In this document: positions 14,501 through 25,118 of the stretch, piece by piece
Layout: every line of letters starts with the position of its first letter
Position numbering within the stretch: position 1 is the first letter of the stretch
DNA from: Bugula neritina
Taxonomy: Eukaryota > Bryozoa > Gymnolaemata > Cheilostomatida > Bugulidae
Assembly: GCA_964035545.1 (NCBI GenBank)
Contig: OZ037769.1
Span: 17,303,633-17,367,632 of the forward strand
Direction: 5' to 3'
Length of the DNA: 64,000 nucleotides
The notes under the pieces: generated by a model
Database searches by the model: none
Told to the model about the DNA's origin: nothing
The model's input: only the letters and a program-made list of their open reading frames with translations
Program-made: the position numbers and the translations under genes

Positions 14501-15675
14501 TAGTAGTGAAATCTAGCATGGAGTGTAAGTAAGACACATGTAATGGAGTACAAGTTACTGTATCCATGATATTATACTGTATAACTAGTCAACTAGTTGT
14601 ATTTCCAATAGTTGAATATTTTATATGATTGATTCTACTTGTAGCATTCATATCAAAAAGTCACCCTGAGTGTGGATCTCTAATGGTTAGAGCTCTTGTA
14701 TCCTCCATGTATAAACATGCCTGTCACCATGACCTCTACACTATATTCAAACAGGTTAATGTGTTGCACTTTGTTACACTTATAAACATAGAGATCTGAT
14801 GAAATTGAAAATGTCACAAATTAATGTTAGCTGTTGGCAAACTAATAATATTAGGAGTAAATATTTATAATTATTTTACAGTTTGTTATAGAGTATTTAC
14901 AGTTTCCTTTTGTTATAGTGTAGGTATTGTTATAGTGTAGGTATTGTTATAGTGAAGGTATTGTTATAGTGTAGGTATTGTTATAGTGAAGGTATTGTTA
15001 TAGTGAAGGTATTGTTATAGTGAAGGTATTGTTATAGTGTAGGTATTGTTATAGTGTAGGTATTGTTATAGTGTAGGTATTGTTATAGTGTAGGTATTGT
15101 TATAGTGAAGGTATTGTTATAGAGAAGGTATTGTTATAGTGTAGGTATTGTTATAGTGTAGGTATTGTTATAGTGTAGGTATTGTTATAGTGTAGGTATT
15201 GTTATAGTGTAGATATTGTTATAGTGTAGGTATTGTTATAGTGTAGGTATTGTTACAGTTAGTGTAGGTATTGTTATAGTGAAAGTATTGTTACAGTGTA
15301 GGTATTGTTATAGTGTAGGTATTGTTATAGTGAAGGTATTGTTATAGTGAAGGTATTGTTACAGTGTAGGTATTGTTATAGTGTAGGTATTGTTATAGTC
15401 TAGGTATTGTTATAGTGTAGGTATTGTTATAGTGTAGGTATTGTTATAGTGTAGGTATTGGTTATTTAGAATAATATGGTATAAAATAGCAATAAGATTT
15501 CACTGTTTACTTGCTTAACATTCTTCAGGTACAGACTAAAGTGAGAAAACTGTGTTTAGATAAAAATCTAGAGAGTGGAGGACAGTTGGTTGTAGTCTGG
15601 GATACTCTCACTCATATGAGAAAACTTTACCTGTTTCCTGGGTTTAATGGCAACCAAAGAGAAGATGACTCTTAG
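2564..15675 (+). CDS. LRR-Roc-COR-caspase fusion protein, copy A (about 1560 aa)
   Basis: Nineteen coding exons whose phases all agree: 2564-2612, 3181-3409, nine LRR cassettes (3650-3793, 3921-4064, 4197-4340, 4473-4616, 4749-4892, 5020-5163, 6342-6485, 8143-8286, 9850-9993), 10759-12761, 12938-13030, 13318-13508, 13591-13761, 13950-14172, 14354-14524, 14645-14754 and 15529-15675. They sum to 4683 nt. The protein starts MGQRKS, an N-myristoylation-type motif. LRRs reach about residue 585. The Roc GTPase has P-loop GNTMAGKTSL near 629, DMGGQE and THED. A COR domain and Cys-rich tail follow, then an acidic linker, and a caspase p20/p10 domain from about 1290. The catalytic pair is MTHGG (His about 1372) and EVCSG (Cys about 1416). 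The family roles are LRR recognition, GTPase switching and Cys-protease effector; the combined role is inferred. The ATG of the MG motif is chosen because its donor phase matches exon 2 in both copies. No frameshift or stop was seen. Confidence 0.88.
3650..5163 (+). repeat. Six tandem LRR exon cassettes (271-276 bp period)
   Basis: Six 144-nt exons start at 3650, 3921, 4197, 4473, 4749 and 5020. Each encodes 48 residues, that is two LRRs, and begins and ends in the same phase (AG|C, a serine across the junction). Any number of cassettes can therefore be gained or lost without breaking the frame. The conserved core is SLKNLEVL, LSEGLPDN and LPTLPN. The introns between are about 127-132 bp, and the two at 4065-4196 and 4341-4472 are identical by eye. 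Variable residues cluster around the IS and M..C positions of each LRR. Confidence 0.9.
5480..6310. repeat. 23-bp minisatellite in LRR intron 6
   Basis: Tandem copies of a 23-bp unit with core actgagatatattataat fill the intron between LRR exons 6 and 7. Variants include gatataatata and ttacaatat. The array is extremely AT-rich, and no ORF of interest lies in it. Confidence 0.95.
6800..8110. repeat. 23-bp minisatellite in LRR intron 7
   Basis: The same 23-bp family as at 5480-6310, in a longer array with internal higher-order structure. Groups of variant units, such as those around gagaaatatta and actaagatatatt, recur in the same order in the neighbouring arrays. This shows that blocks of several units were duplicated together. 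Confidence 0.95.
8605..9810. repeat. 23-bp minisatellite in LRR intron 8
   Basis: This is a near copy of the array at 6800-8110, with the same order of variant units and a few units missing. It supports duplication of the whole exon-plus-array block. Confidence 0.95.
10300..10535. repeat. Short 23-bp minisatellite before the Roc exon (copy A)
   Basis: About ten degenerate copies of the 23-bp unit lie in the intron between the last LRR cassette and the large LRR-Roc-COR exon. A matching short array lies at 30050-30295 in copy B. Confidence 0.9.
10759..12761 (+). other. Large exon: last LRRs, Roc GTPase and COR domain (copy A)
   Basis: A 2003-nt exon, the same length in both copies. It encodes two final LRRs, the Roc switch domain (GNTMAGKTSL, then DETTK, DMGGQE and FTHED) and the COR region, with a typical MHDCGKVLWY stretch. 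It ends in a Cys-rich segment (CYCAHCLLLGLPCP), possibly a metal site. The donor is gtatgt at 12762. Reading on past the donor gives a short tail and a stop, so intron retention would yield a protein without caspase. Confidence 0.85.
13591..15675 (+). other. Caspase p20/p10 exons (copy A)
   Basis: Five exons encode the protease. The p20 part has RGRALIINN, then CRTGSDVDVENL, VLVIMTHGG and ILEVCSGERSDYG, which align with the family landmarks for the S1-pocket Arg, the catalytic His and the QACxG pentapeptide. A linker of about 50 residues follows. The p10 part has SFISKSHPECGSLMVRAL and ends TLTHMRKLYLFPG, the usual caspase C-terminal strand. The dyad is present. The pentapeptide is EVCSG, and the usual SWR of p10 reads SKS. 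Confidence 0.85.
14915..15465. repeat. 17-bp minisatellite in last intron of caspase gene A
   Basis: About 32 copies of a 17-bp unit (gttatagtgtaggtatt, with a gtgaagg variant) lie in the intron before the final exon. Copy B has about ten copies at 34633-34802. Confidence 0.95.
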
Positions 15676-16316
15676 AGTAGTCTATGGAGAAAATGTCAAT
15701 TTAGACATAAATTTATAACTTTTGTTTATCATAGCCCCATAGATATGCCTGTATGCAAATATATTGTATGCAGTTCTTCTAGTTTAGATGTGTCATGTGA
15801 CACTACAGAGTAGTTTATACACAACAATGTTATATTATATACAGGTATACAGTGTTATACTATTATTCTGTTTTACTTCTGTTTACTAGTTCAAAATGTA
15901 TTATAATCTGAGATATACTGGTAGTTCTCAGGTTATTCTACCATGTGTGATACTCCATGTGTTACTAATAGAGTTTGTATGTAGGAGTTGTATTCCTATG
16001 ACATCACTAGACAGAGACTTGGTAACTCAGATATCAGCGTAGTTATGTAATCACGTAATAATATGAATTATAAACATCATAAATCACCAATCTTCTTGTT
16101 TTATTATTATTTTTAATATATTAACAGGCAAATATTATACTTATTCAACTTGTAATGTTTCTTTGAGGCTTGAGATTAATGTTTTTGTGTAGTTTGTTTA
16201 TAAGTGAACTATTAATATATAGATACACATATCATATATGACATAAAGAAATATATATCTATAATATATATGTATTTGTCATAACGTACTCCATATTTGT
16301 TTAGCCTGAGATCTAA
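15676..16316. other. Convergent 3' intergenic region, copy A
   Basis: AT-rich sequence between the stop of the caspase-fusion gene and the stop of the minus-strand coiled-coil gene. It must hold both 3' UTRs. It is well conserved in copy B (35017-35664). No further exon was seen. Confidence 0.6.
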
Positions 16317-16799
16317 TCATAAACTGACTAGTATCCTTATGAGTCTCTCCATACTCGGTGATAGATGAATATCTTTTAACTTATAGTTCAGCCCATGGAA
16401 ATCAATCTACAAACACACCATGTAGTGCAAGTTGTAGTACATTATGAGTAGATATATCGCAGGGAAGACAATTCTAAGTTCTAAAAAGTAAAACCTACGG
16501 CTCTGTGTATTCAGTAAAGTAAACTGAAGTACACAAGTAAATGCTGTATGCTGCGTAGTAATGATTATAAGGTATTCAACACATAATACTATATCTTATA
16601 TATCTATGTATAGCAGCTGACTGAGTAAGTTAGTCTGAGAAATATGGCTTTACCTGCTCCATCAGCTCTTTGGGGTACTTTCTAGGTCTACTATTCAACT
16701 CGAGTATTTGAGTCACGGAGATTTTATTCTCTAGTTTAACTCTGTTTCTCTCCACCTATTAAACACACAAGAGAGCATACTATATATATACCCTGACAC

Positions 16800-17072
16800 A
16801 TGTGACTGAACAGATGGTGTCATGTGACTGAACAGATTGTGTCATGTGACTGAACAGATGGTTTCATGTGACTGAACAGATGGTGTCATGTGACTGAACA
16901 GATGGTGTCATGTGACTGAACAGATGGTGCCATGTGACTGAACAGATGGTGTCATGTGACTGAACAGATGGTGTCATGTGACTAAACAGATGGTGTCATG
17001 TCACTGAACAGATGGTGTCATGTGACTGAACAGATGGTGTCATGTGACTGAACAGATGGTGTCATGTGACCT
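16800..17072. repeat. 22-bp minisatellite in coiled-coil gene intron (copy A)
   Basis: About 12 copies of tgtgactgaacagatggtgt(ca) lie in the intron between exons 17086-17229 and 16654-16755. Copy B has about four at 36175-36265. Confidence 0.95.
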
Positions 17073-17444
17073 CACAGCTCCTTACCTCCTTCACCAAGTG
17101 TTTCTCGCTGTCACTGACATCTACAGTCACATTGACCTCTGTGTGTAGTAACTCACTCTCCAGCTGAGCTTTGTCTTTGTACACATTAGCGGAGATCTTT
17201 CTGGCTGTCTTCTCCAAGGCTGCCCGTTGCTATGAAATACCAACTGCTGGTTACTAGAGTTACGGTGACATCAGAATACGCTGCCGACAGCACAGGAAGT
17301 TACACTCACCAGAGACTGCTGATGTACTTGCTCTCGTTCTCTCTGCTCGGACCGACTCTTCAGTTGAACCTCACGCTCTCTCAGAGTGATGTACGTCGTG
17401 TAGTCTGCCTCTAGTCGCTGCTCGTTCTCCCACCTGCACAGGAT

Positions 17445-17640
17445 GTCCACTTAGTATACAGACGTACACTTAGTATACAGACTAAGTATACAGATATACA
17501 CTTAGTATACAGACTTAGTATACAGACGTACACTTAGTATACAGACGTATACACTTAGTATACAGATGTACACTTAGTATACAGACGTACACTTAGTATA
17601 CAGACGTACACTTAGTTTACAGACTTAGTATACAGACGTA
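17445..17640. repeat. 19-bp minisatellite (copy A)
   Basis: Tandem copies of acacttagtatacagacgt, some interrupted, lie in an intron of the minus-strand coiled-coil gene. A shorter version is at 36640-36722 in copy B. Confidence 0.9.
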
Positions 17641-17934
17641 CATGAAAAAGAAAGACTCACCAAGATTCCATGTAACTCGGGTCAAAAAGTCTCTCTGCCA
17701 GGGCCGCCTGACCCATAAACATTTTGAAAGTAATTTTGATGGTTTCTTCGAGTTCATAGCAAAGTATACCGTGTATGTAGTAGTTGAGGGATGAGTCGGA
17801 TGGACTAAATGACCTTGAGGTCACCGAAAAGGTGCAAACAGCTTTCAGTGCTTTCTTTAATTTCTAGAGAAACGGAATAAACCAGGTTTATAAAACAGAC
17901 CTGATTGAAAGAAGCTTTTAATGATGAGCTAGAG

Positions 17935-18150
17935 TTTCAACAGGCATGTGACCTATATCTAACAAGTGTGTGACCTATATGTGATAATAATATGACCTAT
18001 ATCTGACAAGCGTGTGACCTATAACCGACAGGCATATGACCCATATCTAACAAGTGTGTGACCTACATCTGATAAGTGTGTGATCTATATCTCACGAGCG
18101 TGACCTATACCTGACCAGCAAGTGACCTATATATCTGACCAGCATTTGAC
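17935..18150. repeat. About 20-bp degenerate minisatellite (copy A)
   Basis: Degenerate repeats of gtgacctatatctgacaag lie in the intron beside exon 18155-18358. The counterpart in copy B is at about 37020-37298. Confidence 0.85.
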
Positions 18151-18655
18151 CTACTTCTAGAGAGTCTATGCCATCTGCTTTAATATCCTTATGTTTGGTA
18201 TACTGTCTGTGGTAAAGTAACTTCTTCACCCGAGAGGTGATGACGCAGTACTTGGCGAGGTAGTCTACGGGAGTCAGTTCGGAGAGGGTCTCCAGGTTGA
18301 TGGGCATCTCAAACCTCGGCAGCTCCACAAATCCCTTCGGCAGCCATTCCGAGGGTTGCTACAGGCAGACAGCAGAGGGTGAAGTTATATAATATGAGCA
18401 CAGCAAGTCATGTCTATTATAATTCCTTATCAAATAAGGAGTTGTGTTCTCCTAAAGGTTGATATACTGGTTTGAAGTATTTAGTTTGGTTGTGAAACTA
18501 GATGCTTATCTCTCAGACTAGGAAGCTGTGATTTACTGAGAAGACAATTTTACAATAACTATGTATTTATGTAATATATGATAATGATCTAACAGCATTG
18601 TTAGTTGAGTCATATGTTACAGTCACTGTGAACTCAAAGTGATGGTGTGTTTAGT

Positions 18656-19590
18656 AATTAACTTTAACCCTTTGCTCTAGTACAAACAAACTTCTATTGT
18701 TACAGCTTAGCCATGAATTAGTTAGTATTTTATTGAAAAGCACCTAAACCACCCATAGAGCACATTCACTAGAGATCCAAGGCCACAACTTGAAGAAGGG
18801 ACTAACCCTATTCATGCTGTCTAGCTTCTACCTCACTATTCAAGTTTATTGATATACTCTAATAACTACAGTCTTTGTTATTGACTAGACAAGCTAAATT
18901 AAGAAATATCAGGGATTATATTACAAACTGGGCAGCCATAACTTGGGTAATATAACCAAAGCTCTTTCCATGTATGTATTCATCTATTCTTTATAACTAC
19001 CATCATATTATTAGCTAACAAAGCTTTTTATTACAAGCTATTATTCACATTTCTCACTAGTAGACTACAAACTTTCCTATTGGTTGATTGCCAAATCTCA
19101 TCAATAAACTAGAATCAATACCAAAGAGTATACACAGCTTGAGTAAATATGATTATTCATAACAGCCAATACCAAAGTGCATATAGTATTTCAACAACAT
19201 ATCACTTGACCGTGTAACAACTATTACTTGCAGTAACAATACTAACTAGCACACACTAAGATGGAAGTCACTGGTCCCTTCCTAGTCATATTAAAAAGAT
19301 AATCAAGTTGATTTATGGAGGATATGACGTAACATATGCAGATGGTGAAGAGTATCTCAACTCACCTGCTGACTTCATTTGAATTCACTGTAAGTAAATT
19401 TTGTTTATTATATAAATGTATATGAACCTGTAAAGGGTAAAATTGAGTTGAATATGAAGACACCTACGAAGTGAAAGTGGGTTAACCTCAAAATGAAAAC
19501 ATTATTCGTGTGCCCGAGGCACAAAACATTTATTAATACCTCAATATTATAAAATCTCTCAGTACAACTACGTCATCTAACATTACATAT
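18656..19590. other. 5' flank of copy B caspase-fusion gene
   Basis: This region is homologous to about 1422-2360 of copy A. It contains the conserved block ending at the donor gtaagt (19390), the putative non-coding first exon. It is then interrupted by the Gypsy insertion. No coding exon was recognised. Confidence 0.6.
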
Positions 19591-19938
19591 TGTGGTGGCT
19601 TGCGGGGCTACCAGCAGCGTAATTATGGAGAAATGTTATTTCCCCCACGAGTGCAGCACGGGGTCATTGAGATGACCCGGAACAGCAGACAACCAATCGG
19701 CGTGACTAACAGTTTTGGTAGTCGTAGTTTCCCGCTGTTTAGTTAGTAGAGTTTAGACTGGTGAACTGTATAGACCGTATCAATTAGCTGAATGTATTTG
19801 TGTTACTATAGTTTTTGTGATGTATTCTTGTGTGTAAAATATATTAGTGTTAACTCGAATTATCCTGGCGAAGTTTCTTTAGCATAATAAATAGACTCTC
19901 GTGATTGCACACCAACCCAAATTCTGGAAATTATAACA
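19591..19938 (+). repeat. 5' LTR of the Gypsy element
   Basis: 348 bp, TGT...ACA. It contains an AATAAA near its 3' end. It is matched by the 3' LTR with seven differences, six of them transitions. Confidence 0.95.
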
Positions 19939-19939
19939 G

Positions 19940-19956
19940 TGGTGGCAGCGGTGGGA
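19940..19956 (+). promoter_or_regulatory. Putative primer binding site
   Basis: The sequence tggtggcagcggtggga begins two bases after the 5' LTR. A TGG start is expected for pairing with a tRNA CCA end. The tRNA was not identified. Confidence 0.6.
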
Positions 19957-19971
19957 TAGTGCACATCCAAG

Positions 19972-20903
19972 ATGGAGACTGAAGATGCTGGAACGCAACC
20001 ACAGCCGGTAGAAGGTGAGCGTAGAGATGATGTTATTCCTGTGAATCGTGTTGTAGAAGAGCGAAGAGTTCCTCGGGAACTGAACGAAGACCTCTGCCGG
20101 TTAAAGGCACCCACCTTCACTGGCGAAGGCGAAGTGGAACAATTCATTCAAGAGTTTAGCGACGTGATGGACGTTGCCCAGTAGCCACCTAGGGTGGCCC
20201 TGCTGAAGCTCAGAATGTCATTGATGGATAAGGCCAAGCCCTATGGGTTAGGGGCAGACATCGATAGTATCTTTGCTTCTCCACGAGCCCGCTTCGGCAT
20301 CTCTGCCATAGATGCCCGGGCTTGTCTACAAAGGCTGCGGCGTGATCCCACACCCCGCTACAGGAACATGCCACCACGATGATGAAGCTGGCGCAGATTG
20401 CGTATAGCGATCTGCCTCAAGCTAACCGTGAGAGGTGCACCTTTGACGCCTTTGTGCAATCTGTCAACGACTTGGGACTCCACCATCAATTTCTAGCTAG
20501 GGGAGTTACCACAGTCGAAGACGCTCTGGCGGAAGGAGAAGCTTATCTTCTGGCAAACCAGATGCATAGAAATCGCGGGAACTCCCACCAGGTGGAGATA
20601 GAGCCCACGGACACGGCAGCCGATCGGGAGGCAGAGCCCTCCGCGACCGCTGTCGTGGGACAGTTAACTGCCGCATCGAAGGTCGCCCAACTGACTGACA
20701 TGTTGGCTAAACTGGTAGCAGCACTGACACATCAAACCCCAGTAGGTACCGTCTATGAGCCTCCGCAGCCACCGGGGGAAACAGTCAGTTTTTGCTGGGA
20801 ATGTGGAAACCAAGGACATTTCCGCAGATACTGGCCTCTCCTTGCTCCGGGGTTAAACTACCGTGGCCCGCAGATGTTCCCGCCTCCTGCGGGCCGACGA
20901 TGA
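19972..20903 (+). pseudogene. Gypsy gag-like region, broken
   Basis: It starts at ATG 19972, which is 34 bp after the 5' LTR. The early part has a TAG at 20182 and ends at 20382. The downstream part continues in another frame from about 20379 to 20903. A CCHC zinc knuckle is recognisable near the end (CWECGNQGHFRRY), but the last Cys position is Tyr. The family role is RNA packaging in the particle. With a stop, a frame change and a damaged knuckle, this copy should not make working Gag. Confidence 0.8.
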
Positions 20904-21159
20904 ATCCCCCAGGGAAGAGGAAACGTAGGTCACTCAGACGGGTACTGCGTGCTAACAACCAGAAGGGGCGACAGCCACGGCAAACAGGTAAGGGGCTCCG
21001 CCCCGCTGTTACCTTCTCTATGCCACTCCACAACCGATTCAACGGGCCCAAGAATCAGAAAGGGAACCAATACAGGCAACTGGAAACTTACCCTCCCTAT
21101 CTCCGAGGACACCCTACCACCGTCCCAAACGACCACCCTCGCGACCTAAAGCGAGGGAG

Positions 21160-24100
21160 GTGCTCCCTGCGAGAGTAAGGCACGAAGAGAGAGTACAGGT
21201 ACAGCCTCATGGGAACAGCTATTTCTTACCCGGCAAAATAAAGGGTAAAGCTGTTACTTTCCTGCTTGATTTGGGCTGTACCACGAACCTCATAAGTCGC
21301 CAACTCTTCGATACCCTCAGCACTAGGGTCAGGGGCGAGATGGAACCGTACGAGGGAGAGTATGGCACCCTGGCTGACGGGTCGTGCATTCCCTTCTATG
21401 GTATAATTAAGCTGACCGGACGCGTCTGAGATCAAACGATCCAAGAGACGTTTATCGTTAGTCAGCTCAAAGAGGACGCCATCCTCGGGATGCCATTCCT
21501 GAAACGGCACGGATGTCACATTGACTTCAGTAAGTCTGCAATGGTGATGTCCGGGCGAGAACTCACCTGTGTCGACAAGTTCTGTCGCCCCTTAGTGGGA
21601 GGCGTGCAGGTGGTACGAAACTGTACTGTACCAGGCCGCTCCCGAGCTACTATCCACTGTAGAGTGAACAATAACCAGATCTCTGGACTCGGAGTAGTTG
21701 AAAGCGTGCACGAAAGAATCCAACTCGCCAGCAGTTTGAACCAACTGACTGCGCGAGGAGAGATCTTAGTGCAGTGCGTAAACCCTTTTACCGAGTCCAT
21801 TAAGCTACCAGCTGGATCTATGCTGGGCCGGTTCCACTCTGTCCAAGAGGAGGATGTGGGCCCGTCGCTGGGAGACGCAACAGAAGAGCACCCTCGACGC
21901 CCTCAGAAGGGGCGGGGGACTGTCCCAACACACATCAGGGAGTTATACGAGACAGCTTGTGGTGGCTGTGCAAGCAACGAGGAACGCCAGGCTATGGCGA
22001 AGTTGCTACGCGACTACGGTGATGTGTTCAGCAGCGGAGATCACGACGTGGGACTGACTGGAGCTGTCAGACACGAGATACCGCTGACTGCAGGGACAGT
22101 CCCTATTCGGCAACCCACCCGCAGGTTGGGGCCGGAGAAGGAGAAGGAGGTCAGCTGACAAATCCGGGATCTTCTGGACTGCGGCTTTATCGAGCCAGCC
22201 CACAGTGCGTGGAGCTCGCCGGTCGTGTTGGTCTGGAAGAAAGACGGAAGTTGGCGGTTCTGTGTGGACTACCGCAAGCTCAATAGCGTGACCATACAGG
22301 ACGCCTACCCTCTACTTCGTATTGATGAATCACTGGACGCCCTAGCCGGCAGCAAGTACTTCAGTACATTAGACTTGTTGAGGGGTTACTGGCAGGTTCC
22401 TCTGAGTCCCGACGCCTAGGAGAAGGCGGCGTTTAACACACGGTACGGACTGTGGAAGTGGAAGGTGCTGCCCTTCGAGTTAAGCTCCGCACCGGCCACC
22501 TTTCAGAGGCTGATGGAGCAAGTCCTCAGCGGACTCCACTGGAAAACACTGCTGATCTACCTCGATGACGTCATCGTGATCTCCCTGGACTTCGAGACAC
22601 ACGTCAGCCGTCTGCGGGAGGTTTTCAAAAGACTCAGAGGTGCCGGTCTGAAGCTCAAACCTTCCAAGTGTGCTCTTTTGCAGCTGGAGATCAAGTACCT
22701 GGGGCACGTTGTCGGTCGAAACGGCGTGGCAACGGATCCCGAAAAGGTGCGGGCGATAGAGGACTGGGTCACTCCCCAAGATTTGACCGGACTCCGGGCT
22801 TTCTTGGGTCTGGTGGGGTATTACAGGCAATACATACCAGACTTTGCGGGGATAGAACAGCCGTTAAACCGGCTCACCGCAAAGGGAGTGACGTGGCAGT
22901 GGACCCCGGTCGTACAACGGGCGTTCGACCGCCTCAAGGGTTGTCTACTTACGGCACCCATCTTGGCCTACCTAGACCCCACTCTGGAGTACATCCTTGA
23001 CACAGACGCTAGTGACCAGAATGTTGGCGCTGTGCTGTCTCAAGTGCAGGAAGGCCGAGAAGTAGTGGTAGCGTACTAAAGCAAGTCTCTCTCACCCACT
23101 GAACGAAATTACTGCACTACCCGCAAGGAGTTGCTGGCAGTAATCAAGTCAGTGAAGCACTTCAGACCACACCTGTATGGCAGGAACTTCCGGCTGCGTA
23201 CGGATCATGCCTCTCTGATTTGGTTGTGCAAGAAAGCTGAGCCGTCCAGTCAGGTCGCCCGGTGGCTCGAAATCCTAGCTGAGTTCTCCTACCGGATCGA
23301 ACACTGGCCGGGTAAGAGGCACAGGAATGCGGATGGGTTGAGCCAGCGACGTGATGGAGGTTGTAAACAGTGTCTCAACATTGAGAGGAGGGATGGAGGT
23401 CCCCCACGATGTGAGTTAGAGACACTGGCTCACCACGGAGCACAGTTTGACTGGGACCAGGGTCAACTCCAGCAGACGGTTGACGAGTCCCCGGAGGTTG
23501 TACTAAACCTTCGCGCCAACCCTGTTTTGGCCGATAATGTCCAGGAGCTGAAGAATCTTCAGGAAGAGCTGCCTGGAGTAGTGGCAGACATATATCGGGC
23601 CAAAAAGGAAAGGCGACGACCCAGCGAGGAACAACTGCGGCAGGGATGCGCCGAGTTCCGGCTATTCTGCCAACGTTGGGACTCGCTGAGGATTGGGCCA
23701 GATGGTCTGCTGACCATTTCTTTGGCCGCCAACGGCAGACACCCGGAGAGGAAGAAAGTGGTCTGCCCCACTGCCATACGCCGTGAGTTAATTTGGGACA
23801 CTCATAAACAGGCTCACGCAGGAGTCAAGAGAGTGATCTCCAAATTGCAACTCCGGTGGTATTGGCCCAAGATGGGGCGTGATGTCCGACTCAGAGTCAA
23901 ACAGTGTAAAATCTGCCAGGCCAGCAAGCATGTCCGTCTCCCTGGTGAAGCGGGACGGCGAAGGTTATATGCTGAAAGGCCGTGGCAAGTAGTAACTGTC
24001 GACCTGGTCGGACCCATGCCCCTAACCCCCAGAGGCAATAGTTGGATCTTAGCATTAACCGACCACTTTACGAGGTGGGCGGATGCTCCGGCGATCCCAG

Positions 24101-25118
24101 ATGCGTCAGCTCCGACAGTGGCCAGGGTGCTAGACCAACATGTATTCTGTCACTTTGGCCTCTTCGAACAGATACACTTTGACCAAGGCGTCCAGTTCCA
24201 GTCTCAACTGATGAGCGACCTTTGTCGCCTCTGGGGAGTAAATCAGAGCAGGACCACTCCTTACCATCCCCAAGGCAACGAGGTGGTGGAGCGCAATAAC
24301 CGGATGCTAAGTGATGCGCTCCGGAGTCTACTCCTCGGACACAGTCAGGAGGAATGGGACACGGTGTTGCAGCAAGTCATGCGCGCATACCGTAGCACCC
24401 CACACACCAGTACTGGTGAGACCCCAAACCTCCTGATGCTCGGGAGGGAGACTCGTGTCCCAGACCATCTTACCTACCACATTCCAGAACAAGACAACTC
24501 AGTTCACGAGTATGCCAGTGAACTAGTGGAACGGATGAAGGTCGCACACGAAATGCTGCGAGAGAAGCAGTGGCAGGTGCGGCGCGAAGATTCCGAGAAA
24601 CCACCTCTCTATCAGACAGGAGATTGGGTGTGGATGGTCAATTACCGTAGGCATTGCGGACAGGCGGCTAAGTTACAGCCTAAGTTCGTGGGACCCTACG
24701 TGATAGTCGAGGCTATGCCCAACCATACCTACAAGATCGAGCGCTCAGGACAAGTGTCCATCCCAAATGAGGCTCGCTTGAAGCCGTATTGGGCTAGCCC
24801 AGACGCAGTGAGAGAAGCCCCCCCCCATTGTTGGAACCCAGGAGGCAGACGACAATGCGTGGGCGACGGCGGCATGGATCCGAGTATGAAGTGGTCATTC
24901 CGCAGGAAGAAGATTTGGTACGAGACGAGCGACCGCTTCTACCCACAGAAGTGCGTCCGCCGCCTCCTATACCAAGTCTGATGCCATCACTTCCAGAAAC
25001 CGAACCGGTTCCGAAAGTGCAAACCCTCACGGAGGGAGGGGCTCCATCCAGAGAACAGGAAAAAGTAACCACTACCGGTGAATTAGAAGCGCCACCAGAG
25101 GCCCCTACTAGCCGGTGA
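21160..25118 (+). pseudogene. Gypsy pol: protease, RT, RNase H, integrase, interrupted
   Basis: One frame runs from about 21160 to 24981 with in-frame stops at 21427, 22156, 22417 and 23077. The protease active site reads LLDLGCT, where D-S/T-G is usual. RT (about 22160-22800) has VDYRKLN and the catalytic YLDDV. RNase H (about 22980-23350) begins DTDAS and is cut by the stop at 23077. Integrase (about 23640-24500) has an H/H-C/C zinc region, then VDLVGP, FDQG and NEVVERNN carrying the D, D and E residues, followed by a GPY/F module (KFVGPY). After a run of eight C at about 24820, a proline-rich tail continues in another frame to 25118. This copy is not functional. Confidence 0.9.

Larger units (their letters stand above)
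16317..18358 (-). pseudogene. Coiled-coil gene, 5'-truncated duplicate (copy A)
   Basis: Six minus-strand exons match exons 2-7 of the complete gene at 35665-37969 in length and phase: 18155-18358, 17661-17863, 17310-17433, 17086-17229, 16654-16755 and 16317-16406. The reading frame stays open to a TGA. The start exon is missing because the segmental duplication ends in the first intron, at about 18655, and unit B begins there. It could be transcribed only from another start. I class it as a partial duplicate rather than a gene decayed by mutation. Confidence 0.75.
1422..18655. repeat. Tandem segmental duplication, copy A
   Basis: The sequence from about 1422 matches the sequence from about 18657, and the sequence ending near 18655 matches that ending near 37789. 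This defines two head-to-tail units. Copy A holds a complete plus-strand LRR-Roc-COR-caspase gene and a minus-strand coiled-coil gene without its start exon. It differs from B by nine versus two LRR cassettes, much longer minisatellites and no transposon insertions. Breakpoints are read by eye from where the paired sequences stop matching, and should be good to a few bases. Confidence 0.85.

Noticed and set aside
17232-17414. Plus-strand 60-codon ORF
   Set aside because: Antisense of coiled-coil gene exons 17086-17229 and 17310-17433 and the intron between them.
22480-22830. Minus-strand ORFs within the Gypsy pol region
   Set aside because: Shadows of the RT frame; no protein-like features on that strand.
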